NCBI GenBank assembly: GCA_963777915.1
Contig: CAVZSH010000003.1
Location: 620,001 to 684,000 of the forward strand
Reading direction: 5' to 3'
From: CAVUPF01 sp963777915
GTDB lineage: Bacteria; Actinomycetota; Thermoleophilia; Solirubrobacterales; 70-9
DNA: 64,000 bases
Every line of letters begins with the position of its first letter. The first letter of the stretch is position 1. Below, piece after piece: positions 35,917 through 43,753 of this stretch. Under the pieces are notes generated by a model. The model made no database searches. It was not told the DNA's origin and saw only the letters and a program-made list of their open reading frames with translations. A program made the translations under genes and the position numbers.

Positions 35917-36159
35917 CTACAGACCCGACTGGATGCCTCTAACGGCAAAGGTATCGCCGCGCCCGACTGCGTGATGTCTCGATTGTGTGAAGCCCGTCAA
36001 TCCAGCAGCGCCGCGATCTCTTGAGTCGTCCAGACGTGGTCGGCTACCCCAGCGGCCATCGCAGGGGTCTGGCTCAGTGGCCTCCCCGGTGGCGAGGTCG
36101 ACGATCAGCTTCCCGAGTTGATTGGGGTCGCGGGGGCGTTTGCCTGAGCGGTCTGGCAT
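35917..36159 (-). pseudogene. Truncated conserved hypothetical gene fused to IS debris
   Basis: The ORF starts MPDRSGKRPRDPNQLGKLIV and continues DLATGEATEPDP, matching a small conserved protein type (RPRDPNQLxKLIVDxATGE) that I recall normally ends in a basic Ala/Arg-rich tail. After about residue 32 the tail is replaced by out-of-frame sequence that in another frame is the end of a transposase. The last about 48 residues are therefore probably meaningless. It lies inside the 595-bp element. Confidence 0.6.
35997..36080 (-). pseudogene. 3' fragment of an IS1-like transposase
   Basis: In the frame from 36080 to the TGA at 35999-35997 the translation is PLSQTPAMAAGVADHVWTTQ followed by EIAALLD and the stop. 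TPAMAAGxxDHVWTxxEI is the C-terminal end I associate with IS1-like transposases. Only about 27 codons remain; the upstream transposase body is gone and replaced by the truncated hypothetical gene. The family name is from memory of the motif. Confidence 0.55.
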
Positions 36160-36199
36160 CGTCCCTTCATTACTAGCGCGGCCCTAAATGTCTTTAGAA

Positions 36200-36217
36200 T
36201 CAAACTGAGACACCACC
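36200..36217 (-). repeat. Right terminal inverted repeat
   Basis: Exact inverted copy of 35623-35640, followed directly by the second copy of the target duplication GCCGAGAG (36218-36225). Confidence 0.92.
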
Positions 36218-36283
36218 GCCGAGAGCCGTCGCTATACTTTCTGAAGTATTGAGCGAACCTCGACACCCGGGAGACCGATTCAA

Positions 36284-36610
36284 GTGACAGGCAAACTCCG
36301 CGACGTGACAGACGCCACCTTCAAGTCCGATGTTTTGGAGTCCGAGGACCCGGTCCTGGTCGACTTCTGGGCCCCCTGGTGCGGGCCCTGCCGCGTCGTG
36401 CACCCGGTCCTCGAGGAGATCGACGGCGAGCGCGATGACCTGCGGATCGTCAGCCTCAACGTCGATGAGAATCAGCAGAGCGCCGCGCAGTACGACGTCC
36501 TCTCGATCCCGACCCTGATCCTCTTCAAGGACGGGGCGATCGCGAAGAAGGTGGTCGGGGCGATGCCCAAGCGCCGCCTTGAGGCCGAGCTGGAGCCGGC
36601 GCTCGCCTAG
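36284..36610 (+). CDS. trxA: Thioredoxin
   Basis: A 108-residue thioredoxin with the redox motif FWAPWCGPCRVVHPVLEEI (Cys pair about residues 33 and 36) and the cis-Pro loop in LSIPTLILFKDG. It reduces protein disulphides in the cytoplasm using thioredoxin reductase, which is not in the window. The start is GTG at 36284 with GGGAG about ten bases upstream. A -10-like TATACT at 36233-36238 lies just outside the inserted element, in what was the end of the mannosyltransferase gene. A 4-OT-like gene follows eight bases after the stop. Confidence 0.95.
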   Translation: MTGKLRDVTDATFKSDVLESEDPVLVDFWAPWCGPCRVVHPVLEEIDGERDDLRIVSLNVDENQQSAAQYDVLSIPTLILFKDGAIAKKVVGAMPKRRLEAELEPALA

Positions 36611-36618
36611 ATCGACCG

Positions 36619-36795
36619 ATGCCGTTCGTACACGTCCACTGGTTCGAGGGGCGGACAGATCAGCAAAAGGCGGAGATCGCCAAGCGCATCGAGGAGGCGC
36701 TGGTCGAGGTGGCCGGCGCGGCCCCAGAGCACTGCTGGGTGAAGTTCTCCGATTCCTCGAAGTCGGACTTCATCATCGGCGAGCCTGACGAGTAG
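36619..36795 (+). CDS. 4-oxalocrotonate tautomerase-family protein
   Basis: A 58-residue protein, MPFVHVHWFEGRTDQQKAEI at the N-terminus. After removal of Met it exposes the catalytic Pro1 typical of the 4-OT superfamily. The middle is the usual helix (KRIEEALVEVAGA), followed by EHCWVKFSDSSKSDFIIGE. It is the normal length for a 4-OT subunit (about 60 residues), and the family forms hexamers. The Arg residues that bind dicarboxylates in canonical 4-OT are not obvious here, so the substrate is unknown. It is eight bases downstream of thioredoxin and co-directional. Confidence 0.8.
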   Translation: MPFVHVHWFEGRTDQQKAEIAKRIEEALVEVAGAAPEHCWVKFSDSSKSDFIIGEPDE

Positions 36796-36855
36796 GGCCG
36801 GCGACTACGCAGGGAGCGCATCTCCCACGTAAAGGCACACGGAGGCTCTCCCGCC

Positions 36856-39800
36856 TCAGGCGCGAGTCAGAGCGATACGAAGGTCACGACCGTCGATCTT
36901 GGCGACGGTGCCCTCGACGGCGTCATAGGAGGCGGAGGTGGCGAGGACCTCACCGGCCAAGTAGTTCTCGTACTCGCGGGCGGCAGCCAGCAGCTCCTCA
37001 TCGCCGCCGAGCGCAAGCTCAATCCGGTCGGTGATCTCCAAGCCGGCCCCTTTGCGGGCGTTCTGGACGGCGTGGACGATCTCGCGGGCAAGGCCCTCGC
37101 GGCGCAGCTCGTCATCCAGCTCTAGCTGCAGGGCGACCGCGTGGCCAGCCTCTGCCTCGACCTCATAGCCCTCCAGCGGCTGCAGGGCGAGGGTGAGCTC
37201 ATCGGGGCCGAGGGTGTGCTCATCGCCATCGATGTTGATGCCGACCTCCCCACCGCCCGCCATCACCCTCGCCACGTGCACCGGGTCGAGCGCCTCGACC
37301 GCAGCCGCCACCTGCGGCATCCGCTTGCCGAAGCGGGGACCGAGTGAGCGGTAGTTGGGCTTGACCGCGTAGCTGACCAACTCGGCCTCCTCGGTCACGA
37401 AGTCCAGCTCCTTGACGTTCAGCTCCGAGCGGACCAACTCAGCGCGCGCTTCGATCGCCTCCCGCTCGGCTTCGCTGGCAACGATCACCGCACGGCGCAG
37501 CGGCTGGCGGACCTTCGCCTTGGCTTGGGCGCGGGCGGCGCGGCCCAGCTCGACTGTGCGGCGCACGGCCTCCATCGCCGCCTCCAGGTCGGGGTCAGCC
37601 CGGGCCGGGTCGGGCTCGGGGAAGTCGCGCAGGTGGACGGAATCTGGCAGATCGCCAGCCCCCCCGGACTCGCCCCACGCCAAGTTGAGGTGGACCTCAT
37701 CGGCGAGGAAGGGGGTGAAGGGGGCGAGCAGTGCGGCCGTCTCCAGCAGGCAGTGGCGCAGGGTGGCGAAGGCGGCGCGGTCTCCCTCCCAGAAGCGGCG
37801 GCGCGAGAGGCGCACGTACCAGTTGGACAGCTCCTCGACGTAGGTGGCGATCGCGCGGCCAGCGGCCGTGCAGTCGAAGGCGTCCATCCGCTCGCGGACG
37901 ATTGAGATCGTGGCCTGAAGGCGCGACAGCGCCCAGCGATCGAGATCCCCACCCGGCTCCGGAGTCGCGGCGAAATCGGACGGCGCCAAGCGCTCCGCGT
38001 TTGCGTACAGCACCCAGAAGGAGTACGTGTTCCAGAGCGTGAGCAGGAACTGGCGCACCGACTGTCCCACCGTCTCGACCGAGAAGCGGTATCCCGACCA
38101 GGGCTGCTGCGCGGTCAGGTAGTACCAGCGGAAGGCATCGGCGCCGTGGGCGTCGAGCACATCCCAGGGCTCAACCACGTTGCCGCGGCTCTTCGACATC
38201 TTCTGGCCCTCGGGGTCGAGGATGAGGCCAAGGCAGACGCAGTTGCGGTAGCTGGAGGTCTCGAAGAGGAGCGTCGACTCGGCGAGCAGGGTGTAGAACC
38301 AGCCCCGGGTCTGGTCGATCGCCTCGCAGATGAAGTCGGCGGGGAAGCGCTCCTCGAACTCGATCTTGTTCTCGAACGGGTAGTGGAACTGGGCAAAGGG
38401 CATCGCACCACTGTCGTACCAGGTGTCGATCACCGAGTCGACGCGGCGCATCTCGGCACCGCAGGACTCGCAAGCGAGGACGACATCGTCGATGTAGGGG
38501 CGGTGGAGGTCATCCGGGATCTCTCCCTTGGCTCGATCCCGGAGCTCGGCGACCGAGCCGATGCAGTCGACCTTGCCACAGCCGCGATCCATACAACGCC
38601 AGATCGGCAACGGCGTCCCCCAATAGCGGTCGCGGGAGAGCGCCCAGTCGACGTTGTTCTCCAGCCATTTGCCGAAGCGGCCGCGCTTGATGTGCTCGGG
38701 ATGCCAGCCGATCGTCTCGTTGTTGGCGAGTAGGCGGTCCTTGACCTCGGAGGTGCGGACGTACCAGCTCGACTTCGCGTAATAGATCAGCGGCGTGCCG
38801 CAGCGCCAGCAGTGGGGGTAGGAATGCTCGTAGACCTGCTCGCCGAAGAGGAGGTCGCGCTCCTCAAGAAAGGCGATCAACTCACGGGTGACTTCGGGGT
38901 CCTTGACGAAGCGGCCCTCAAAGCCTTTGACTCGATCGTCAAAGGTGCCGTCGGGACGGACCGGGTTGTAGAGGGACTGCACCCCTTCCGCCGGCTTGTA
39001 GATGCCACTGGCGATCGAAACGTCGAAGTCGTCCTCGCCGAAGGCCGGCGCGATGTGGACTAAGCCGGTGCCGTCCTCGGTGGTGACGAACTCCGCGGCG
39101 ATCACCGGAAAGTCGCCGGGCGGGCGATCTGAGAGATCGAAGATCGGGCCCTTGTAGTGGCGGCCGACCAAGTCCCGCCCCAGGAGGTGATCGACGATCT
39201 CGACCCCCTCGCCCAGCACCTTCTCCACCAGCGGCTCCGCCAAGATCAGCGTCTCGCCCCCGACCCGCGCCTTGACGTAGGTCACCTCAGGCGCCACCGC
39301 AACCGCGAGGTTGCCAGGCAGCGTCCAGGGAGTCGTTGTCCAGATCAGCAGCGACTCGCCCGCCTCGGCGCCACGATCGTCGAGCAGCGGGAAGCGAACG
39401 TATATGGAGGGGTCCTTGACGTCCTCGTAGCCGAGCGCCACCTCGTGGGAGGAGAGCGCCGTGCCACAGCGCGGGCAGTAGGGGACGACCTTGTGGCCCG
39501 CGTAGAGCCGCCCGTCGTCCCAGAGCCTTCGCAGCGACCACCAGACCGACTCGATGTAGGAGTCCTCGAGGGTGACATAGGGGTCGTCGAGATCGATCCA
39601 GAAGCCGATCCGCTCGGTCAGTCGGTTCCACTCCTCGACGTACTCGAAGACCGACTCGCGGCAGCGCTCGTTGAACTTGTCGATCCCAAGCTCCTCGATC
39701 TCCTGCTTGGAGGAGATGCCGAGCTGCCTTTCGACCTCGAGCTCGACAGGCAGCCCGTGGCAGTCCCAGCCGGCCTTGCGCGGCACCCTGTAGCCGCACA

Positions 39801-40026
39801 TCGACTTGTAGCGCGGGTAGACGTCCTTAAAGACGCGGGCGAGGACGTGGTGGGAGCCGGGCCGGCCGTTGGCGGTCGGCGGCCCCTCGTAAAAGCTCCA
39901 GACCTCGGCCCCATCGCGTTTGGCGAGCGAGCGGTGAAAGACGTCGCCCTCGCGCCAGCGCGCTAGCACCCGCTCCTCCAGCTCGGGAAAGGACTGCTTG
40001 GGGTCTACTGGCTGAAAGCCTGGCAT
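36856..40026 (-). CDS. ileS: Isoleucyl-tRNA synthetase (type 2)
   Basis: Charges tRNA-Ile, 1056 residues. The HIGH-type motif is in RPGSHHVLARVFKDVYPRYK, and KMSKS is in GQKMSKSRGNVV. WDCHGLPVELEVERQLG and the editing-domain region are present. Several Cys pairs (CPRCGTALSSHE, CWRCGTPLIYY, CESCGAEM) and the C-terminal anticodon-binding and beta extension (TLGPDELTLALQPLEGYEVE) mark the eukaryote-like type-2 enzyme common in actinobacteria and associated with mupirocin tolerance. Only 37 bases separate its start from the divergent SDR, so there is no room for a T-box leader. Confidence 0.97.
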   Translation of the reverse strand: MPGFQPVDPKQSFPELEERVLARWREGDVFHRSLAKRDGAEVWSFYEGPPTANGRPGSHHVLARVFKDVYPRYKSMCGYRVPRKAGWDCHGLPVELEVERQLGISSKQEIEELGIDKFNERCRESVFEYVEEWNRLTERIGFWIDLDDPYVTLEDSYIESVWWSLRRLWDDGRLYAGHKVVPYCPRCGTALSSHEVALGYEDVKDPSIYVRFPLLDDRGAEAGESLLIWTTTPWTLPGNLAVAVAPEVTYVKARVGGETLILAEPLVEKVLGEGVEIVDHLLGRDLVGRHYKGPIFDLSDRPPGDFPVIAAEFVTTEDGTGLVHIAPAFGEDDFDVSIASGIYKPAEGVQSLYNPVRPDGTFDDRVKGFEGRFVKDPEVTRELIAFLEERDLLFGEQVYEHSYPHCWRCGTPLIYYAKSSWYVRTSEVKDRLLANNETIGWHPEHIKRGRFGKWLENNVDWALSRDRYWGTPLPIWRCMDRGCGKVDCIGSVAELRDRAKGEIPDDLHRPYIDDVVLACESCGAEMRRVDSVIDTWYDSGAMPFAQFHYPFENKIEFEERFPADFICEAIDQTRGWFYTLLAESTLLFETSSYRNCVCLGLILDPEGQKMSKSRGNVVEPWDVLDAHGADAFRWYYLTAQQPWSGYRFSVETVGQSVRQFLLTLWNTYSFWVLYANAERLAPSDFAATPEPGGDLDRWALSRLQATISIVRERMDAFDCTAAGRAIATYVEELSNWYVRLSRRRFWEGDRAAFATLRHCLLETAALLAPFTPFLADEVHLNLAWGESGGAGDLPDSVHLRDFPEPDPARADPDLEAAMEAVRRTVELGRAARAQAKAKVRQPLRRAVIVASEAEREAIEARAELVRSELNVKELDFVTEEAELVSYAVKPNYRSLGPRFGKRMPQVAAAVEALDPVHVARVMAGGGEVGINIDGDEHTLGPDELTLALQPLEGYEVEAEAGHAVALQLELDDELRREGLAREIVHAVQNARKGAGLEITDRIELALGGDEELLAAAREYENYLAGEVLATSASYDAVEGTVAKIDGRDLRIALTRA

Positions 40027-40063
40027 TCGTCGATTCTATGAATGGCCGAGTAGGCTCCGGGCC

Positions 40064-40927
40064 GTGACCTACGACCTGAACGGAAAGGTGGCACTCATAA
40101 CCGGCGCCGCCCGGGGAATCGGCTTCGAAACCGCCCGCCAGATGCACCTCCGGGGGGCCTCGGTGGCGGTGCTCGACCTCGATGCGGTGCAGGCGCGCGA
40201 GGCGGCGGAGCGGATCGGCTCGCGGGCGATCGGGATCGCTGCCGACGTCACCGACCAGGGGGCGATGTTCGCGGCGATCGCCGAGACCGTGGAGAAGCTC
40301 GGCGGACTCGATGTCGCCGTAGCCAATGCGGGGATCGCGCAGTCCCAGTTCGCAACCGCGCGGGGGATCTCCGGCGAGGAGTGGGAACGCGTCTTTGAGG
40401 TCGACCTGCTGGGCGTTTGGCGGACCGCGCGCGCAGCTCTGCCCCAGATCGTCGAGCGGCGCGGGCAGATGGTCGTCGTCTCCTCCGTCTATGCCTTTGC
40501 CAACGGGATGGGCAACACGCCATACGCCGTCGCCAAGGCCGGAGTCGAGTCGCTGGGCCGGGCGTTGCGAATCGAGCTGGCCCCGCATGGCGCCAGCGCC
40601 ACAGTCGCCTACTTCGGTTGGGTCGACACGAAAATGGTCCAGGACGCCTTCGCCCAGCCCGACGCCACGCGCGTCAACGAATTCACCCCCGACTTCCTGC
40701 TGAAGCGGATCACTCCCGAGGAGGCCGGTGCCGGGCTCATCCGCGGCATCGAGGAACGCGCCCCGCGGGTCTTCGTACCGAAATGGTGGCGCTACATCTC
40801 CGCCCTGCGTGGCCTGGTCAACCCACTGCTAGACCGCCGCATGGAAAAGGACCAAAAGGTCGCGGCGCTGATCCGCGACCTCGACGCGAAAACCGTCGAC
40901 GCCGGCGAGACGTCAAGCGCGAGTTAG
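40064..40927 (+). CDS. SDR-family oxidoreductase
   Basis: A 287-residue classical SDR starting with GTG. It has TGAARGIGFETARQM for NAD(P), an Asp after the second strand (VLDLDAVQ) that suggests NAD preference, VANAGIAQ, and catalytic Ser/Tyr/Lys in VVSSVYAFANG and YAVAKAGVESLG. The C-terminal 60 residues are a helical basic extension (FVPKWWRYISALRGLVNPLL) seen in SDRs that associate with membranes or lipid substrates. Its 3' end overlaps the convergent flavoprotein gene by 15 bases. The substrate is unknown. Confidence 0.87.
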   Translation: MTYDLNGKVALITGAARGIGFETARQMHLRGASVAVLDLDAVQAREAAERIGSRAIGIAADVTDQGAMFAAIAETVEKLGGLDVAVANAGIAQSQFATARGISGEEWERVFEVDLLGVWRTARAALPQIVERRGQMVVVSSVYAFANGMGNTPYAVAKAGVESLGRALRIELAPHGASATVAYFGWVDTKMVQDAFAQPDATRVNEFTPDFLLKRITPEEAGAGLIRGIEERAPRVFVPKWWRYISALRGLVNPLLDRRMEKDQKVAALIRDLDAKTVDAGETSSAS

Positions 40928-43747
40928 TCGCTCGAGCAGTAAGACGATCGACTCGTAGGGCTCGCCGGTGGCGCGCTCGAGGCCGATCTCGCAGGTTCGG
41001 TTGCTGGAGAGGTGGGCATCGAAGCGGCGGCCCGCCAGCTCGGCGGCCGCCTCGCGGGTCGCGGCCTCGGTCAGCTCGGGATGGGAGATGCCGCGGTCAC
41101 CGGCGAAGCCGCAGCAGGTAGCCGAAGGGGCGACGTAGACATCCTTGGCGAGGACTCCGGCGAGCGACTCGAGGCGGCGGGCGAGGCCCATGTGGCGAGT
41201 TGCGCAGGTCGGGTGGACGGTGGCCGAGCCGACCTTCTCGCCGACCTCGAGCGACGCCAGCAGGCGATCGTGCGCCCAGCTGACCGAGTCGAGGATCTCG
41301 AGCTTGCCGAGGCGCTCGGCATTGGCCTCGCTGAGGATGCCCGCGCCCGGGTCGGCGACGGCGTGGGTGCAGGAGGCGGCGTCGATCACGATCGGCAGCG
41401 CCCCCTCGCCGCTCCAGGCCCAGAGGCTCTCGACCATCTCGTTGGCCTTTTGGCGGTGGGCCCCAGCGAACCCTTTCGAGCTCCAGGGCAGCCCGCAACA
41501 GCTGCCGCCGACGTCGTCGGGGATCCAGACCGGCTGCCCGGCACGCCGGGAGACTGCGACCAGCGCCGCCGCCGGCGAGCCGGCGAAGATGCGGTTGGTG
41601 CAGGAGGGAACGTAGACGGCGACTGCGCCTTCGCGCAGGGTCCCCGGCAGCTTCCCCGGCGCCGCCCCTGGTAGCGCCCGGCCTTGCCTCGTCCGCCGCG
41701 CCAGCGGCCCGCCGAGGCGCAGGCAGGCGCGCGAGGCAGCCTCGACCACGTCCCAGTGCCTGGCAGTGGCCAGCGCCGCCTTTTCGGCGCGCCCGGTGTG
41801 GCGCTGGTGGCGAAGCTCCTTGACCAGTTCGCCGGTGTCGATCCCCACGGGGCAGGCGAGCTGACAGGAGCCGTCGGCGGCGCAGGTCTCCAGCGACTCA
41901 TAGGAGAGCTCCTCCAGTAGCGCCCGCTGGACCGGTGAGCCGGCCGGCTGGCGCGCCATCTCGCGCCGCAGCACGATCCTCTGGCGTGGCGTCGTAGTCA
42001 GGTTGCGGCTGGGGCAGACCGGCTCGCAGAAGCCGCACTCCACGCAGGCAGTGACCGACTCCTCGATCGGCGGCGTCGTCTTCAAGTTGCGCAGGTGGGC
42101 GCCCGGGTCGCGGTTAAGCACCACGCCAGGCGAGAGCACGCCGTCGGGGTCGGCCAACCGCTTCACCCGCCACATCAGCTCGGTCGCCCTTTCCCCCCAC
42201 TCGCGCTCCACGTAGGGGGCCATGTTGATCCCGGTGCCGTGCTCGGCCTTCAGCGAACCGTCGTACTTGCCGACGATCAGCTCGACCAGCTTCGACATGA
42301 AGGCCTCATAGCGCTCGAGGTCCTCCCGCTTGGCGAAGTCGGGGGTGAGCATGAAGTGGAGGTTCCCGGCCGAGGCGTGGCCGGCGACACCGGGCAGGAA
42401 GCCGTGCTCGCCGAGGAGCGCCTGTAGGTCGCGCGCTCCCTCGGCAATCCGCTCCGGCGGCACGCAGACGTCCTCGACGATCAGCGACGTGCCGGGCGGG
42501 CGCAATCGCCCGATCAGCCCGTGCAGGCCCTCGCGCACCCGCCAGGCCAGCTCGATCTCCGCCGGCTCGCGGGTGAAGTCGACCGGGCGGATCGTCGGGT
42601 GCGAAGAGAGGACCTCGGCGGCCCGCTCGAGGTAGCGGTCCAGCTCTGCGTCTGAATCGGCGCCGAACTCGACCAGCAGCACCGCCGAGGCCGGCGGCAA
42701 CTCCTTCCACTCCTGGGGCGCCCCGACCATGTTCCAGGCGGCGGTGATCAGCGCCGGGGCGACCATCAGCTCGACCGCGGTGGCGCCGGCGGCGAGGAGC
42801 TCGCGGACCGGGGCGATCGCCGCTTCGATGTCGGGGAAGTGGACCCAGGCGGTTGTGGTGCGGGCCGGCAACGGCACCGTCTCGAAGACCGCCTCGGCGA
42901 GAAAGGCGAGCGTGCCCTCGGAGCCGACCAGCAGACGACGGAATATCTCCAGCGGCTGCTCGGCGTCGAGGAAGGCGCAAAGCCGGTAGCCGGTCGTGTT
43001 CTTGATCGCGAACTTGCGGCGGATGCGGTCGGCGAGCTTGGAGTCGGCGCGGATCTCCTCGCGGATCGCCGCGAGGCCGGCGGCCAGCTCGGGCTCCGCG
43101 GCGGCGAAACGCTCGGCGGCGCTCGGCGCGGCGGTGTCGATCGTCGTCCCGGAGGGCAAGACGAAGGTGAGCGAGCGAACCGTCGAGTAGGAATCGTGAA
43201 GGACGCCGCATCGCATCCCGCCGGAGTTGTTGGCAATCACGCCGCCGACCGTGGCGATGTCGGTGCTAGCCGGGTCGGGGCCGAGCTTGCGCCCATGCGG
43301 GGCCAGGACGCGGTTGGCGTGGCCGAGCACTGTGCCGGGCTTTACCCGAGCGAGCGAGCCGCTCCGCTCCACTGCGACGCCGCCGAAGTGGCGGCGCACG
43401 TCGATCAGGATGCCCTCGCTCTGGCCCTGCCCGTTGAGGCTGGTGCCGCCGGCGCGGAAGGTGACGGGGATGCCCTTCTGGCGGCCGTAGGAGAGGACCT
43501 TGGCTACCTCACCTGCATCGCGGGCCATCACCACCGCCTGCGGGAAGAGCCGATAGGGGCTGGCGTCAGAGGCGTAGCGGACGATGTCGCCGGCGCGTCC
43601 GAGGACGCGGTCGGAGCCGAGCAGCGCCTCCAGCTCACCGCGCAGCGGCTGCGGCGCCCCGGTAGCGATCCGATCGGGGGCTCGGTCGGGGGCCGGCTGC
43701 GCCGGTGAGGGGGCGAGCGAGGAGACGTTGCGCTCAAGCAGCGCCAT
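40913..43747 (-). CDS. FAD and Fe-S 2-hydroxyacid dehydrogenase (GlcD-GlcF fusion, D-lactate dehydrogenase type)
   Basis: 944 residues. The N-terminal FAD domain has GIPVTFRAGGTSLNGQGQSE and GPDPASTDIATVGGVIANNS; the FAD-oxidase C domain follows to about 540. Two ferredoxin-like cluster motifs are CVECGFCEPVCPSRN (about residue 567) and CAADGSCQLACPVG (about 622). Two CCG domains contain GGSCCGLPWS (about 749) and ATCCGFAGDRG (about 877). This is the architecture of membrane-associated D-lactate/D-2-hydroxyacid dehydrogenases that pass electrons to quinone. It begins six bases after a benzoylformate-decarboxylase-like gene, so the 2-keto product may feed that enzyme. Confidence 0.9.
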   Translation of the reverse strand: MALLERNVSSLAPSPAQPAPDRAPDRIATGAPQPLRGELEALLGSDRVLGRAGDIVRYASDASPYRLFPQAVVMARDAGEVAKVLSYGRQKGIPVTFRAGGTSLNGQGQSEGILIDVRRHFGGVAVERSGSLARVKPGTVLGHANRVLAPHGRKLGPDPASTDIATVGGVIANNSGGMRCGVLHDSYSTVRSLTFVLPSGTTIDTAAPSAAERFAAAEPELAAGLAAIREEIRADSKLADRIRRKFAIKNTTGYRLCAFLDAEQPLEIFRRLLVGSEGTLAFLAEAVFETVPLPARTTTAWVHFPDIEAAIAPVRELLAAGATAVELMVAPALITAAWNMVGAPQEWKELPPASAVLLVEFGADSDAELDRYLERAAEVLSSHPTIRPVDFTREPAEIELAWRVREGLHGLIGRLRPPGTSLIVEDVCVPPERIAEGARDLQALLGEHGFLPGVAGHASAGNLHFMLTPDFAKREDLERYEAFMSKLVELIVGKYDGSLKAEHGTGINMAPYVEREWGERATELMWRVKRLADPDGVLSPGVVLNRDPGAHLRNLKTTPPIEESVTACVECGFCEPVCPSRNLTTTPRQRIVLRREMARQPAGSPVQRALLEELSYESLETCAADGSCQLACPVGIDTGELVKELRHQRHTGRAEKAALATARHWDVVEAASRACLRLGGPLARRTRQGRALPGAAPGKLPGTLREGAVAVYVPSCTNRIFAGSPAAALVAVSRRAGQPVWIPDDVGGSCCGLPWSSKGFAGAHRQKANEMVESLWAWSGEGALPIVIDAASCTHAVADPGAGILSEANAERLGKLEILDSVSWAHDRLLASLEVGEKVGSATVHPTCATRHMGLARRLESLAGVLAKDVYVAPSATCCGFAGDRGISHPELTEAATREAAAELAGRRFDAHLSSNRTCEIGLERATGEPYESIVLLLERLTRA

Positions 43748-43753
43748 ATCGCC

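Larger units (their letters stand above)
35623..36217. mobile_element. 595-bp non-autonomous insertion element with 18-bp terminal repeats and 8-bp target duplication
   Basis: Perfect 18-base inverted repeats bound the element: GGTGGTGTCTCAGTTTGA at 35623-35640 and its reverse complement at 36200-36217. The 8-base GCCGAGAG occurs directly outside both ends (35615-35622 and 36218-36225), a classic target-site duplication. Joining the flanks restores the reading frame of the interrupted mannosyltransferase. Inside are a small secreted-type ORF, a 3' fragment of an IS1-like transposase and a truncated hypothetical gene; no full transposase remains. Base composition looks less GC-rich than the surroundings. 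The GGTGnTG-type end and the transposase tail suggest the IS1 family, but this is tentative. Confidence 0.85.

Noticed and set aside
36205..36238. Full sigma70-type promoter for thioredoxin
   Set aside because: TATACT fits a -10, but no -35 lies at a 16-19 base spacing, so only the -10-like element is mentioned.
40027..40063. T-box leader for ileS
   Set aside because: Only 37 bases separate ileS from the divergent gene; there is no room for a T-box on the leader side.
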